Numbered from the stretch's first letter, positions 1 to 9,107 are shown. The stretch: 64,000 nt of DNA from Vibrionales bacterium SWAT-3 (GCA_000169995.1 AAZW01000027.1:1-64000), one strand, 5' to 3'. Program-made: numbers and translations. Notes: generated by a model not told the origin, from the letters alone.

Positions 1-2266
1 TTTCGTCTATAGCTTTCATCCAATAATACTGGAAATTAGAAAGTAATAACCGCGAGCTATCATCCCCTGCACGAATTTTTAGAAGGAACTGCTGTATTTG
101 AAGGTCATAGATATTTAGGAACTCTTTATAAGAAAGTCCATTTTCGTTAGATACTTGTTCAAGAGCTTCTGTTAAGTTCTTCTCTACGATGCCTAACAAC
201 TCTAAAGCTGTCTCATGGCTGTTTGAGTCTACAAGCTTCAATGCAACGACAAGCGCCTCTTCTAACGGTATAATTAACTGTCCATACCGACTCACATGCT
301 GCAAAGCTTCTTGTTCTTTCCCAATACAGATTAAAGCACTTGCCATTAAATCAGCAGATTGAGCAAACAATGTGTTATACCGGAACTGAATTCTTTGGCA
401 AAGCAAAAGGATACGAACCGTTTCAACCAGGCTACCAAGCTCTGTTGCCGCTTTCAAAACACCTTTAAGATCTTCTAGGAGAGTATCAGGCTCGATGCCT
501 TGATACACACAATCGTCAATCCATTTTTGAGTACATAGAGCAACCACTTGTGCTTTGTCAGTACCTTCAGCTTTAAGAGCATGGTAGATCAAATTGAGTA
601 AGCAGTATTTTTTTTGTATTTGCTTCTCACAGTGTTCAGCTAACCGTAACTGGACATCCTGTTCTCGTAATGCTGTCTTCTCAAGAAGAAAATCAGAAAA
701 AGAAGAGTGATATATCGTCGTTTCAGTTGGGCTCAATAATAAGTGTTGTATTCTTCCAAGAGTGCCTAAAAGTATGGCTTGTTCATTTGAGTTCAAAATC
801 TCTGTAAAGTGACTGATAGAAATCCCCCAATGCAAACGAACCGCTATTGCTAGCAAGTTTACGGCGTCGTTATCCTCTTTCAGTTTTAGCCACAACAAGT
901 CGTAATACTTTCGAATGCTGCCGTCTATTAATGGCAAACTTTTTAGTTCGTCATTACTTGTACCTGAATTCACGAGATCAATTAAGTAACGAAGATATAG
1001 TGGATGCCCTTGCACTCGTTCGCAAATCAGACTTACAGTTTTTGAGTTAGCGTGCTCTGCAGTAAGAGCACCATAACAAAAATTTTGAACTGCACTATCA
1101 CTGAGAGAAGGCATAGAAATGCATGATTCGCGATTTAGCCTATTACCTAATCGAGTCGCAAACTGTTCATAGTTTGGTGCAGAAAGAACAATTACCACTC
1201 CTGATGGCAGTGTCATAGGTAATAGACCAATGAACTTAGTCAAGGTGTCAGCATCTTGTCGTTCAACTTCATCCAGTCCATCAATAAATAGTATCCCGGT
1301 TTTCCCATTAGAAGAGTATGTTTCACTTAACTGTAACAATAACTGCTCTGTTTTATTTATGAGCTCTGGGTAATCGAGCGTTTCTATGCGTCCAGGAGTG
1401 CCTGTAATGAACATCGAAACTTGCATGTTAAGCCAGTTGAAGAACTCTTGAGGTTGAGCTAATCGAGTTGCATTTTTGGTGCTTACTCTTGGAGTAAAGC
1501 TGTATGTCCCGAAGTGCTCTAAAGAAGGGGTTTCTGGTGAATAAGCCTCACAAAATGTTGATTTACCAATACCATGAGCCCCGTTAATGAAAATATAGCT
1601 ACCGGTTTGTGCAGAGATAAAATCATCGAACTGTTCAGTGAATGCCTCCCTAGAGGCTAAGCTTTGGCTGATTGAAGGTTTGTTATTCGTTTCAATAGCA
1701 ATGTCAAAGCTGTTCAAAAAGTCACGTAGCCTAGATATAGATATAACACCGATGGTTTTTTCTACGGAAACTCGAATAACACCAACGCAAACATCATTGC
1801 AAACTAGTGCCGCTCCGGAAAAGCCTTGATAGTCGCTTAAAGATATCGGTTCATCTATGCTTATTTCTATATCTGAGCCTAACTTAAGGCTTTCGAAAGT
1901 TTGAACAATCGCTCCTTCTAACCGATGTCCCATAGTTAGCTTGCTAGCAGGGCATCCATAGGAATAGAAGCGGTTTCCACCTAAAGGTAATAAGTCACTA
2001 AGCTTGATTGGAGGGATGTCACACACAGCTTCTAACTCTACTAAAGCGATGTCTAACTTTGCGTCATGTCCAAGAACACGAGCTTTCAGTACTGAAGGAG
2101 GGGAACTAAAATTAAAAGTGACACTTACTTCTGAATCACTTTCAATTGCTTCGGCTACGCAATGGTAGGCAGTTAATACGATTTTCGATGTAATTAGTGA
2201 GCCTGTACCTGATTCTTCACCACATTCAATCTTACAAGTTGCCACTTTCATTTCAGTATCTAACAT
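1..2266 (-). CDS. Trypsin-like protease fused to STAND/NACHT-type NTPase (5' part; runs off left edge)
   Basis: The frame is open from ATG 2266-2264 to the window edge (at least 754 codons, no stop), so the C-terminus is missing. Residues about 1-180 form a trypsin-fold protease with a complete triad: His35 (TAYHC), Asp72 (KLDIAL) and Ser150 (GFSGAAL). A P-loop NTPase follows, with Walker A at about 229-237 (GAHGIGKST) and Walker B at about 325-333 (ILFIDGLDE), the acidic DE typical of STAND/NACHT ATPases. Residues about 400-754 look helical and repeat-like, as in STAND sensor arms. There is no signal peptide, so it should be cytoplasmic. It starts 2 bp after the MBL gene stop, with AAGGAAT just upstream, so the pair is probably translationally coupled. 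Known family context: MBL, trypsin and STAND components occur together in AVAST (Avs) anti-phage systems. That reading is inferred here, and the subtype is uncertain. Confidence 0.85.
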   Translation of the reverse strand, partial: MLDTEMKVATCKIECGEESGTGSLITSKIVLTAYHCVAEAIESDSEVSVTFNFSSPPSVLKARVLGHDAKLDIALVELEAVCDIPPIKLSDLLPLGGNRFYSYGCPASKLTMGHRLEGAIVQTFESLKLGSDIEISIDEPISLSDYQGFSGAALVCNDVCVGVIRVSVEKTIGVISISRLRDFLNSFDIAIETNNKPSISQSLASREAFTEQFDDFISAQTGSYIFINGAHGIGKSTFCEAYSPETPSLEHFGTYSFTPRVSTKNATRLAQPQEFFNWLNMQVSMFITGTPGRIETLDYPELINKTEQLLLQLSETYSSNGKTGILFIDGLDEVERQDADTLTKFIGLLPMTLPSGVVIVLSAPNYEQFATRLGNRLNRESCISMPSLSDSAVQNFCYGALTAEHANSKTVSLICERVQGHPLYLRYLIDLVNSGTSNDELKSLPLIDGSIRKYYDLLWLKLKEDNDAVNLLAIAVRLHWGISISHFTEILNSNEQAILLGTLGRIQHLLLSPTETTIYHSSFSDFLLEKTALREQDVQLRLAEHCEKQIQKKYCLLNLIYHALKAEGTDKAQVVALCTQKWIDDCVYQGIEPDTLLEDLKGVLKAATELGSLVETVRILLLCQRIQFRYNTLFAQSADLMASALICIGKEQEALQHVSRYGQLIIPLEEALVVALKLVDSNSHETALELLGIVEKNLTEALEQVSNENGLSYKEFLNIYDLQIQQFLLKIRAGDDSSRLLLSNFQYYWMKAIDE

Positions 2267-2268
2267 GA

Positions 2269-3447
2269 TTATTCCTTGGTGATTTCTATCCAGTTAGTAG
2301 CTTCTTCTTCAACAATGAAAGTAGCGCCTGTAGTTGTTTGGAAATTTTTAATCTCTCTCGATTCTGGAGTCGAGTAGTTAAAATAGAGAGTCCTCGTAAA
2401 ACTCGCATCTCTATCGACTATTGCTCGAAGAAGCTCAATATCAGGGTGATTATGTTTGCTTCCATTCGAGGAAATGAAATACATTGGAGCATCTATAGTG
2501 CAAAGTAGTTCTGGGCTAGTATTATAGTTGCTTCCATGGTGAGATATTTTAATTGCATCAAACATCATGGACTCACCTTGTGACTTCATTTTAAGAAGCT
2601 CTTTCAAAACCTCCTCAGCCCACGCGTCCGCAAGCATTAATACTCGAAGACCATCGAGTTCGATAACAGTAGCAATAGAGCTTCCGTTAGTCGGTGAGTT
2701 GTCTGGTTTGTATACGTCTTCAAGATTTTTCCTACGTCCTGCAGATATGAGTTTATTGCCTCTAGCTTGCCCTTCACTGCTGTGCTCAAAATTAAGCTCG
2801 AAAGCATCGTCAATAGCAAGGTCCGAACCTATAGAACCAACGAAGCCATAGCGTCTTAAATCCCGCTTCCATGACTTAACTAGACCATCTAATCGTTCTT
2901 TTGATGGTGTTAGCACCTTTACAAAACCATCCTGAAATCGCTTGTGTTGCACATTATTAATACAAACGCTTTCGCTTCCATCGCCGTCATTCCAAACATA
3001 CCCTCCAGCATGAATCAAAGATGCTAATGTTGAGCCTTGACGTGCGCTGATTTCGTCGTAAGTTGAGGTTGCATTAAGCTCTTTGGGGTGACCTCGTCTA
3101 TTAATTGCATTTATGACCTCACAATCTTGAGGTGATAATTCAGTTTCATTCAATGAAGTCAGACTTCGTAGGCTGTTGTGCCAGATACCCTCAACAGAAA
3201 CAATATTGTTTGTTTCTGAATGGCTGTTTAATAGAAGAAAGTGAATGATGCCTCCAATATGATCTGCATCAATGTGGGTAACGATAGCTAAATTTAAACA
3301 TGCACCGCTACTTGCGATTTCTTTTAGGTCTTGTCGTATGTATGAGTTGAAAGTTCTGGCATATCCAGCATCTATAAGGATGTTCGTCTTGTCTGAACTT
3401 ATTAGAAAAGCATCCCCGTTCTCTGCGGGGTACATCTTGATTCTCAT
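2269..3447 (-). CDS. MBL-fold metallohydrolase, ComEC/Rec2-like, defence-associated
   Basis: A 392-residue protein. The zinc-binding motif of the metallo-beta-lactamase fold is clear near residue 57 (VTHIDADHIGG, the HxDxDH form). A later Asp lies in VLMLADAW, and the ComEC-type SHHGSNYNT and NGSKHNHPD motifs sit near the C-terminus. These features match the ComEC/Rec2-like MBL branch, but there are no membrane segments, so it is a soluble hydrolase with possible nuclease or phosphodiesterase activity. The substrate is unknown. The ATG at 3447 is preceded by AAGAAGGA. It is the first gene of a two-gene unit with the protease-NTPase that follows 2 bp downstream. MBL proteins are effectors or accessories in some AVAST systems; that role is inferred from the neighbour. 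Confidence 0.85.
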   Translation of the reverse strand: MRIKMYPAENGDAFLISSDKTNILIDAGYARTFNSYIRQDLKEIASSGACLNLAIVTHIDADHIGGIIHFLLLNSHSETNNIVSVEGIWHNSLRSLTSLNETELSPQDCEVINAINRRGHPKELNATSTYDEISARQGSTLASLIHAGGYVWNDGDGSESVCINNVQHKRFQDGFVKVLTPSKERLDGLVKSWKRDLRRYGFVGSIGSDLAIDDAFELNFEHSSEGQARGNKLISAGRRKNLEDVYKPDNSPTNGSSIATVIELDGLRVLMLADAWAEEVLKELLKMKSQGESMMFDAIKISHHGSNYNTSPELLCTIDAPMYFISSNGSKHNHPDIELLRAIVDRDASFTRTLYFNYSTPESREIKNFQTTTGATFIVEEEATNWIEITKE

Positions 3448-3482
3448 GGAACATCCTTCTTATCACAACTGCATATAGAGAA

Positions 3483-3559
3483 CTAACAAATAGCTAAGCA
3501 AATAGTTTTATATTTTCCATTTTACTTAACTTAAAGGTTTTCTTCTAACTATTTGTTAG
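3483..3559. repeat. Inverted repeat, attC-like geometry, upstream of the MBL gene
   Basis: CTAACAAATAG at 3483-3493 is exactly complementary to CTATTTGTTAG at 3549-3559, with an AT-rich 55-bp spacer. The right arm continues as GTTAGGG, one base from the integron core GTTRRRY. The outer left bases AACTAAC are one base from RYYYAAC. This resembles the ends of Vibrio superintegron attC sites, but inner complementarity is poor and no other attC or integrase is seen, so a promoter-region dyad is equally possible. Confidence 0.3.
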
Positions 3560-3625
3560 GGCGATAAAAAAGCTTTTTAGCTGAGTGAAGTTGGCTGCTC
3601 GATTAGAGGTTTGCAATACCTGAAG

Positions 3626-4973
3626 GGCTCTTCTCCGCTTAGATGAGTCTATAAACTAACAATAAAACCGCTAACACATTGATTTACAATCGCTTCCCAC
3701 CTTATATATCAGTGTTGTAGTTTGTCGTTATTATCTTCCGCTCTATTTAACTTTAAAGGCCAATCCGTACAGTCTGTAACGCTTGAAGAAAGCTCTCATT
3801 CAGTACTCGTCAAGTGCAAGCGAGATAGACGCTGTAAAGTTGTTGATCCTGAGACTGGAGCTCCGCGCACCGTCGACCACTACGTTCACCGTCGCCTGTC
3901 GGATTTACCTGTCAGTGGTCGCCCTTGCGTTATAGAAATTGAATTGGCTCAGACAAGGGATAGGCTCGGCCGAAGGTTGATTGAAGAGGCTGATTTTGTT
4001 GATAAGGGGAGTCGTTATACAAAGAGGTTCTGTCACTTTATTAGTGGACTGTGCCGCTATATGAGCATCCACGCAGTGTCGAAGCATTTAGACATACGCT
4101 GGGAAACCGTGAAAAATATCGATAAAGCATTCCTTCTCTCTACCTTGCCTGCTTTAGAGCCTAAGAAGTTGACCAACCTTGTTCATATTGGCGTTGATGA
4201 AGTCGCCAGGGCTAAAGGCCATGATTATATGACCGTCGTTTATGATCTCGTTTCAGGACAACTTATTTGGGTTGACCATGGGCGGACTTCAAACGTACTC
4301 ATCAACTTTTTTGAACAATTATCACCGCAAACGAGAGACGGCATCCAAGCGGTATCAATGGATATGGGGCAATCTTACCAATCAGCAGTGAGAAACGCTC
4401 TTCCGAATGCAGACATCGTTTTTGACCGGTTTCACGTTATGCAGAACTACTCTCTTCTGATAAGGAAAGAGCGTAATAAAGCGTTTAGGAAAGGAACACA
4501 TGACGAGAAGAAAATGCTTAAAGGGACGCTATTTTTACTCCTCAAAAATGCGCCGAAATTAAGCGATAAGCAGTCAGATAGGCTAGATGATTTACTGGAA
4601 AGCAATAAGACTCTTTGTACGATTTATATGCTCAAAGAGCAGCTTCAAGCCTTATGGGATGAACGTAATTTTGACTTGATGATCGCAGCGCTTGATGCGT
4701 GGTGCCAGCTTGCTAAAAAGACGAGGATCTTATCTCTCATCAACTTTGCAGACGCGCTTTGGGAGAGAAGAGTTGGGATCTGCAACTATGCAAAATATAA
4801 GCTGACGAATGCCCGAGTGGAAGCAGGGAATGTATCGATAGGTCTTCTTAGACGGAGAGCCCGAGGAGTAAGGGATACTGATTACTTTAAATTGAAGATT
4901 AGACAAACCTCAATCCTAGAAACTCACTCTACCATTTATCCGGAAATCAAGCTCATCTAAGCGGAGAAGAGCC
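3626..4973 (+). mobile_element. ISL3-family insertion sequence, copy 1 (complete)
   Basis: A 1,348-bp element with perfect 22-bp terminal inverted repeats starting GGCTCTTCTCCGCTTAGATG. The right repeat contains the transposase stop codon. It is flanked by the direct repeat CCTGAAG on both sides (7 bp), so it is an undisturbed insertion. It lies about 180 bp upstream of the MBL/protease-NTPase unit. Three further copies start at 34111, 36872 and 61784. Confidence 0.95.
3722..4960 (+). CDS. ISL3-family transposase (copy 1)
   Basis: A 412-residue DDE transposase starting at TTG. Catalytic context is visible: first Asp in HIGVDEVARAKGH, second Asp in the VFDRFHVM region, and Glu in ARVEAGN, the usual ISL3 arrangement. 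A basic, Cys-containing N-terminal part (residues about 25-45) is the DNA-binding region. The translation is identical in all four copies in this window, implying recent spread. The TTG start is the only reasonable one; no strong ribosome site is visible, as is common in IS elements. Confidence 0.93.
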   Translation: MSLLSSALFNFKGQSVQSVTLEESSHSVLVKCKRDRRCKVVDPETGAPRTVDHYVHRRLSDLPVSGRPCVIEIELAQTRDRLGRRLIEEADFVDKGSRYTKRFCHFISGLCRYMSIHAVSKHLDIRWETVKNIDKAFLLSTLPALEPKKLTNLVHIGVDEVARAKGHDYMTVVYDLVSGQLIWVDHGRTSNVLINFFEQLSPQTRDGIQAVSMDMGQSYQSAVRNALPNADIVFDRFHVMQNYSLLIRKERNKAFRKGTHDEKKMLKGTLFLLLKNAPKLSDKQSDRLDDLLESNKTLCTIYMLKEQLQALWDERNFDLMIAALDAWCQLAKKTRILSLINFADALWERRVGICNYAKYKLTNARVEAGNVSIGLLRRRARGVRDTDYFKLKIRQTSILETHSTIYPEIKLI

Positions 4974-5259
4974 CCTGAAGTAATCCATGGATTGCTACTT
5001 AGCAAAATCACTGGCACGTTTCTGTCCAGATACTCGCTATGTACTTCGAGGGATGGAGTTGAGTGTGGTAATTTTACTACGTTGAATTTTAGTCGTTGTT
5101 TAAATTTGCAGACTTTTGATGCAATGTTATGCGAACTTATTTTGCAAATAGTATTTTAACTCGTTGATAGTTGGTTCTCGTTATGAAGACTTATGTTGCA
5201 AGCATCACTTTAAAAAAGCCGCTCTTAATGAAGTGACCCCGTAAAGTTGGACATTTCTG

Positions 5260-6135
5260 TTAAGCGGCTTTCAAGGCCTGAGTTCGATATTCTATCGGAG
5301 TCAGGCCTTTTAGTTTCACTTTTATACGTTTGGTATTGTAGTACTCGATATACTCTTTGATTTGCGCTATCAGAGCATCTGCATCTTCAAAGCTTTGGTT
5401 GTGATACATCTCTGTTTTGAGTAAAGCAAAAAAATTTTCAGCAACAGCATTATCCAAGCAGTTACCTTTTCTCGACATGCTTTGCGTTAACCCACTCTCC
5501 GCTACCTTTTTCTGATACTGTCGATGACGATATTGCCAACCTTGGTCGCTATGTATAATTGGCTTTGAGTTGGGTTTAAGCGTTGATATAGCCTCCGTTA
5601 GCATATCCGTGACAAGCGGCAAGCAGGCATTCTTGGCCACTCTATAAGCAACCACCTCCTGAGTAAACAAGTCGACAACGGGAGATAAGTATACTTTCTG
5701 CTCTTTGACTTTAAACTCCGTGACATCAGTTACCCATTTTTCATCGGGTTGAGTCGCACTAAAATCTCTTTCAAGCACGTTGGGAGCAGCTGTTCCAGAC
5801 TCTCCTCGGTATGAACGATACTTTTTAATCCTGACCGTCGATTTAAGGTTGAGCTGAGCCATAAGCCTTTGAACCGTTTTGTGATTAAGCACGAACCCCC
5901 GATTTTTTAGTTCCAAGTGAATACGGCGGTAGCCGTATCGTCCCTTATGTTCATGATAAATTGACTTTATCAACCGCAGCTCACGTTCGTAGCTATTTGG
6001 GCGCTTGCTCGTTTGAACTTGATAATAAAAGACACTTTTTGCCAGCTGTAGAGTGTGCAGTAAGTGCTTTAACGGGTACTTGCCTTTAAGAGTTAGAGCT
6101 ATGACCGCTTTTTCTTTGTTCGACGGTTTTTTTCC
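5260..6135 (-). CDS. IS3-family transposase OrfB (catalytic part), copy 1
   Basis: The rve-type integrase domain shows the DDE triad: Asp in WVTDVTEF, Asp in IIHSDQGWQ and Glu in NAVAENFFALLKTE. The frame is open from about 6135, in the -1 frame relative to OrfA. It is therefore probably made as an OrfAB fusion by programmed -1 slippage on the A7 run shared by the two frames. The internal ATG at 5973 would give a 237-residue product but lacks the N-terminal HTH part. N-terminal to the catalytic core is the usual HTH_21 segment (YGYRRIHLEL). Confidence 0.9.
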   Translation of the reverse strand, partial: GKKPSNKEKAVIALTLKGKYPLKHLLHTLQLAKSVFYYQVQTSKRPNSYERELRLIKSIYHEHKGRYGYRRIHLELKNRGFVLNHKTVQRLMAQLNLKSTVRIKKYRSYRGESGTAAPNVLERDFSATQPDEKWVTDVTEFKVKEQKVYLSPVVDLFTQEVVAYRVAKNACLPLVTDMLTEAISTLKPNSKPIIHSDQGWQYRHRQYQKKVAESGLTQSMSRKGNCLDNAVAENFFALLKTEMYHNQSFEDADALIAQIKEYIEYYNTKRIKVKLKGLTPIEYRTQALKAA

Positions 6136-6608
6136 TGCTCCAACTCTTCCAACTTTTTTAGAACGGCATTCTCGGTTCGCAAGTAGAGCAACTCCTCTTT
6201 TAGCTCCTCAAGCGTCATTTCATCATCAGGCTTAGTGGTACGTTGAGGGTGCTGTTTCATTGGAGGTCTTCCTTTCTGGCGCATTTTGAGCCCTTTGATA
6301 CCGAGCTCATTAAATCTTTTGAGCCAGACAGAGAGTATCCCAGGGGATGAGAGGTTTAATATTGCGCTAGTGTGCGTGAGAGACCAATCATTCGTCCACA
6401 TTAAATTCAATGCTTTTCGTTTTTCCTGAGCAGTAGCAGCATGCTTAGTTGGTAAAAATGAGTTAGCACCATGGATGGCAAAGACTTGAGCCCAATACCG
6501 TATCTGTCTTGAAGAAATTGAATATTGTTTTGCTAAGTAGAGAGATGATGTGCCATCTAAGTATTGCTTAGCAATGATACATTTTAGCTCTCGGTTATAT
6601 TTGGACAT
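6099..6608 (-). CDS. IS3-family transposase OrfA, copy 1
   Basis: A 169-residue DNA-binding protein with a helix-turn-helix (LYLAKQYSISSRQIRYWAQV) and a C-terminal Leu/Glu-rich coiled coil (about 125-155) used for oligomerisation. The end is very basic (KKRS). It overlaps OrfB by about 37 bp around the slippery A run. The ATG lies just inside the right terminal repeat of the element. Confidence 0.9.
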   Translation of the reverse strand: MSKYNRELKCIIAKQYLDGTSSLYLAKQYSISSRQIRYWAQVFAIHGANSFLPTKHAATAQEKRKALNLMWTNDWSLTHTSAILNLSSPGILSVWLKRFNELGIKGLKMRQKGRPPMKQHPQRTTKPDDEMTLEELKEELLYLRTENAVLKKLEELEQEKNRRTKKKRS

Positions 6609-6831
6609 AAAAAGACCCCCAATAATTGGTGTCCAACTATTGGGGGTCAGTTCATAACGAGCGGCTTTTTGCTATCGGAAGCTTTCCAAGTGTCTTGCCC
6701 AACAAGGGTTAGACTTGGTGGTCTTTTGTCGAATGCTCCCTTTTTTGTCGCTTTCTATATCTATCCCTTTTCATCAGACTTATTTGCTCATCAGTTTTGC
6801 TAAATACGTTTAAGCTGAATGAGCTAGTCGC

Positions 6832-7323
6832 TTAGCTACTATAGCCAGTCAATCTAAAATGGCTTTGATAAAAAGGCGCTTCACGATTTGCAAACATCAT
6901 TAATAGTGACGCTTTAGTTGCGATGAATACTGACTGTGTGTTGTTTGTTTGCCTTGTCGTTAAAGCAGTACGAAGCGAGTATGTAATAGCAACATTCAAA
7001 GGGGCGAGCGAGTCGCAATTAACAAACCATAGCAAAGATTTTTTGCTTCCATCCTCAAGCGCCTCAAGAAAACCTGAATTCTCTTTTGCGGATAGTGCTG
7101 CCGCTGCCGTGTCGTATTCTGAAAAGTCTAAATAGTGAACATCAATGCCTTCTTTATCGGCGAGTATAGAGGCATGTTTGATGAAATCAGAGTGAATTAC
7201 CGCCGAGTCAGCGGCAGAAATCCTAAAGTCCATATCCCAAGCGTGTTGCACGAAAAGTTCGGGAGTTATGTGATTCTCTGGTAGGGGACTTTCTTTATTT
7301 TTATCCAATCTAAACTCTGCCAC
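6832..7323 (-). CDS. Hypothetical protein, 163 aa, unknown function
   Basis: I do not recognise this gene. It begins at GTG 7323, has no signal peptide or membrane segment, and reads as a soluble alpha/beta protein (LLWFVNCDSLAPLNVAI, QSVFIATKASLLMMFA, then APFY near the end). The pattern of hydrophobic strands with a C-terminal APFY loosely recalls the distal half of P-loop ATPases, but no Walker A is present, so this is only a guess. Its probable terminator, about 160 bp downstream, is split by IS3 copy 1. Neighbours give no functional hint. Confidence 0.55.
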   Translation of the reverse strand: MAEFRLDKNKESPLPENHITPELFVQHAWDMDFRISAADSAVIHSDFIKHASILADKEGIDVHYLDFSEYDTAAAALSAKENSGFLEALEDGSKKSLLWFVNCDSLAPLNVAITYSLRTALTTRQTNNTQSVFIATKASLLMMFANREAPFYQSHFRLTGYSS

Positions 7324-7680
7324 GGTTGTTAAGGTTACGCCGAATAGGATAAATCATGAGTAGTCAATGTACCACTGCACCCCAAAGTTCTGGCTAATGC
7401 AGCGCAAGCACTAGCAAGATTTACCCTAAAATTGCTCAGGCCAATACTCTATACATTTTAAGGACGTGTACTTTCCCTACCAAATCTGACCCGATGAAAG
7501 AGGATCAGAACATGCTCATTTGGGGGGCGACCTGGTTGAAATCGAATTGTTCAGAATCCGCCGGAGTTATAAGGAAACTTTCGGCAATTTCTGAAGTTTA
7601 TATCTTAGACGTTAGGCTGTGCGGGCTTTCGGTTGAAGCGTGAGTATAATGAGTTCCTTCAAAGTCATTCGTTAGAGCCT
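7324..7680. other. Intergenic stretch, no gene seen
   Basis: About 357 bp between two minus-strand genes. No convincing reading frame or strong hairpin was found. An isolated GTTAGGC at 7611-7617 matches the integron core consensus but lacks a partner arm. The part next to 7323 should hold the promoter of the 163-aa gene. Confidence 0.5.
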
Positions 7681-9021
7681 TTAGCATCGAAAAAAACTAT
7701 TAATGTCAGAATCCAATAATCGTTGGAGCTTATTCAAGCCATCTCTCAATCGAGCCTGATTCCCGATTGACATCAAAGACAATCGAACATGTGGTGTACT
7801 TTCATTATTTGCGCAGAAGTAACTACCACTCGTAACTATTACACCTCGATTTTTTGCTTCCATAGCAAATCGATCTGGCTGCCAATGGGCAGGTAATGGT
7901 AGCCAAATATGGTATCCAGAAGCCTTGAACTCTATGGAAGTAAAAATTTCCCCAACCATTTTCTGTCTTTCATTCGCAATTTCCCTTTGTTGATCCGCTA
8001 ACCGAAAAGCATCACCGGATTCAATTAATAATGTCGCTGCAATAAAATTAATTGGGGACGCAATCCAAATATTAGTTCGAATATTTGTATTGAGAGCTGT
8101 TATCTGACTTTCCGGGACTTTTAAGTAACCGCAGCGCATCGCAGGGCTAATTGCCTTAGATAACGCAGAAATGTGGAACGTATAATCGGGAGCAAAGTTA
8201 GCTATGGGCGGCACTGGTTCATCATCTAAAAAGCAATAAATATCATCTTCAACTAGCCACACTTTCTTATCATTGATAACTCGCGCTATTTCCTTTTTTC
8301 GAGATTCTGGCATTGAGATCCCTGTTGGGTTCTGATGACTTGGGATTGCTATCACCATTGCAGCTTGATGTGCATCAATTGCACTCGCCAAAGCTTCTGG
8401 ACATAAACCATACTCATCAAGATCTACACCAACTATATGACGGTCAGATATATTTACAATCGCCAAAATACCTGGGTAGGTGAGTCGTTCGACTAGAATA
8501 GTGTCACCTGGCTTAGTCAAAGTATCGACGAGTAAAGACAATGCGTGCTGCGCCCCATTCGTCAGTAATATATTATCGCTGGTTGCCCCCTCTAAGCCGT
8601 ACTTTGTCGCCCATTTTACACCTGCCGACCTATGGGCCTCATACCCAGAATGCTCGACGTATCCAATTACAGAAGGGGTCAGTAACTCCGCAGATTGTCG
8701 ATAGGCATTCTTTAATGCAGGTACATTTCTCTCCAGGCAAGGTTGAAGTATAGAGAAGTTAAAGTTTGTTTCTTCATCGGGAGCTTGGATGGCTTTATCC
8801 AGTTCCGATTTCGTTCTCACAAACGTACCACGACCAATAAATGACTCCAAACACCCCCTGTCACTAAGTAACTTATAAGCCTTCGCAACAGTGGCAGGCG
8901 TCGTTCCAAGCTCCTCAGCAAGTAAACGATGGGTGGGTAGCTTTGAACCTTGCGGGAACTCACCTGTTTCAATTTTCTGCTTTATAACTTCTGCTATATG
9001 AATGAACTTACTATTACTCAC
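7681..9021 (-). CDS. MocR-type regulator (GntR HTH plus aminotransferase-like domain)
   Basis: A 446-residue protein. Residues about 5-70 form a winged helix of the GntR class (GSKLPTHRLLAEELGTTPATVAKAY). The rest is a type I PLP aminotransferase fold with the PLP lysine in SALSKAISPAMRCGY. The length matches MocR/PdxR/TauR regulators (440-500 aa), which sense amino acids or amines as PLP adducts. It is divergent from a decayed TauD-like oxygenase, a beta-hydroxyacid dehydrogenase and a TauE exporter, its likely targets. A 14-bp palindrome in the shared intergenic region is a candidate operator. Confidence 0.9.
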   Translation of the reverse strand: MSNSKFIHIAEVIKQKIETGEFPQGSKLPTHRLLAEELGTTPATVAKAYKLLSDRGCLESFIGRGTFVRTKSELDKAIQAPDEETNFNFSILQPCLERNVPALKNAYRQSAELLTPSVIGYVEHSGYEAHRSAGVKWATKYGLEGATSDNILLTNGAQHALSLLVDTLTKPGDTILVERLTYPGILAIVNISDRHIVGVDLDEYGLCPEALASAIDAHQAAMVIAIPSHQNPTGISMPESRKKEIARVINDKKVWLVEDDIYCFLDDEPVPPIANFAPDYTFHISALSKAISPAMRCGYLKVPESQITALNTNIRTNIWIASPINFIAATLLIESGDAFRLADQQREIANERQKMVGEIFTSIEFKASGYHIWLPLPAHWQPDRFAMEAKNRGVIVTSGSYFCANNESTPHVRLSLMSIGNQARLRDGLNKLQRLLDSDINSFFRC

Positions 9022-9107
9022 AAGGAGTCTCCTGGAACAATCCTAATTTTCAAAACATTATACCAAATGTCCTTTAGGTTTTAATTCTTTTGAATGCATA
9101 ATTATAA

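Larger units (their letters stand above)
5229..6654 (-). mobile_element. IS3-family (IS150-like) insertion sequence, copy 1
   Basis: About 1,426 bp, bounded by imperfect repeats of about 25 bp that end in TG and CA (TGAAGTGACCCC at one end, TGAACTGACCCCC at the other) and flanked by the 3-bp duplication TAA. It carries the two overlapping reading frames typical of the family. The copy at 28153-29578 is nearly identical: OrfA differs by one residue (Ile here, Val there). Confidence 0.93.
5212..6670. terminator. Rho-independent terminator split by IS3 copy 1
   Basis: The left arm AAAAAAGCCGCTC (5212-5224) and right arm GAGCGGCTTTTT (6659-6670) are complementary. They become adjacent (loop TTAAC) when the IS and one TAA are removed. 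The result is a standard GC stem with A and T tails, usable in both directions. It would have ended transcription of the minus-strand gene at 6832-7323. The IS sits exactly in the loop. Confidence 0.75.

Noticed and set aside
847..1829. Short plus-strand frames under the protease-NTPase gene
   Set aside because: They are shadows; the minus strand is open without stop from 2266 to the window edge and carries all motifs.
7611..7617. GTTAGGC as an integron attC core
   Set aside because: No complementary partner arm within about 150 bp.
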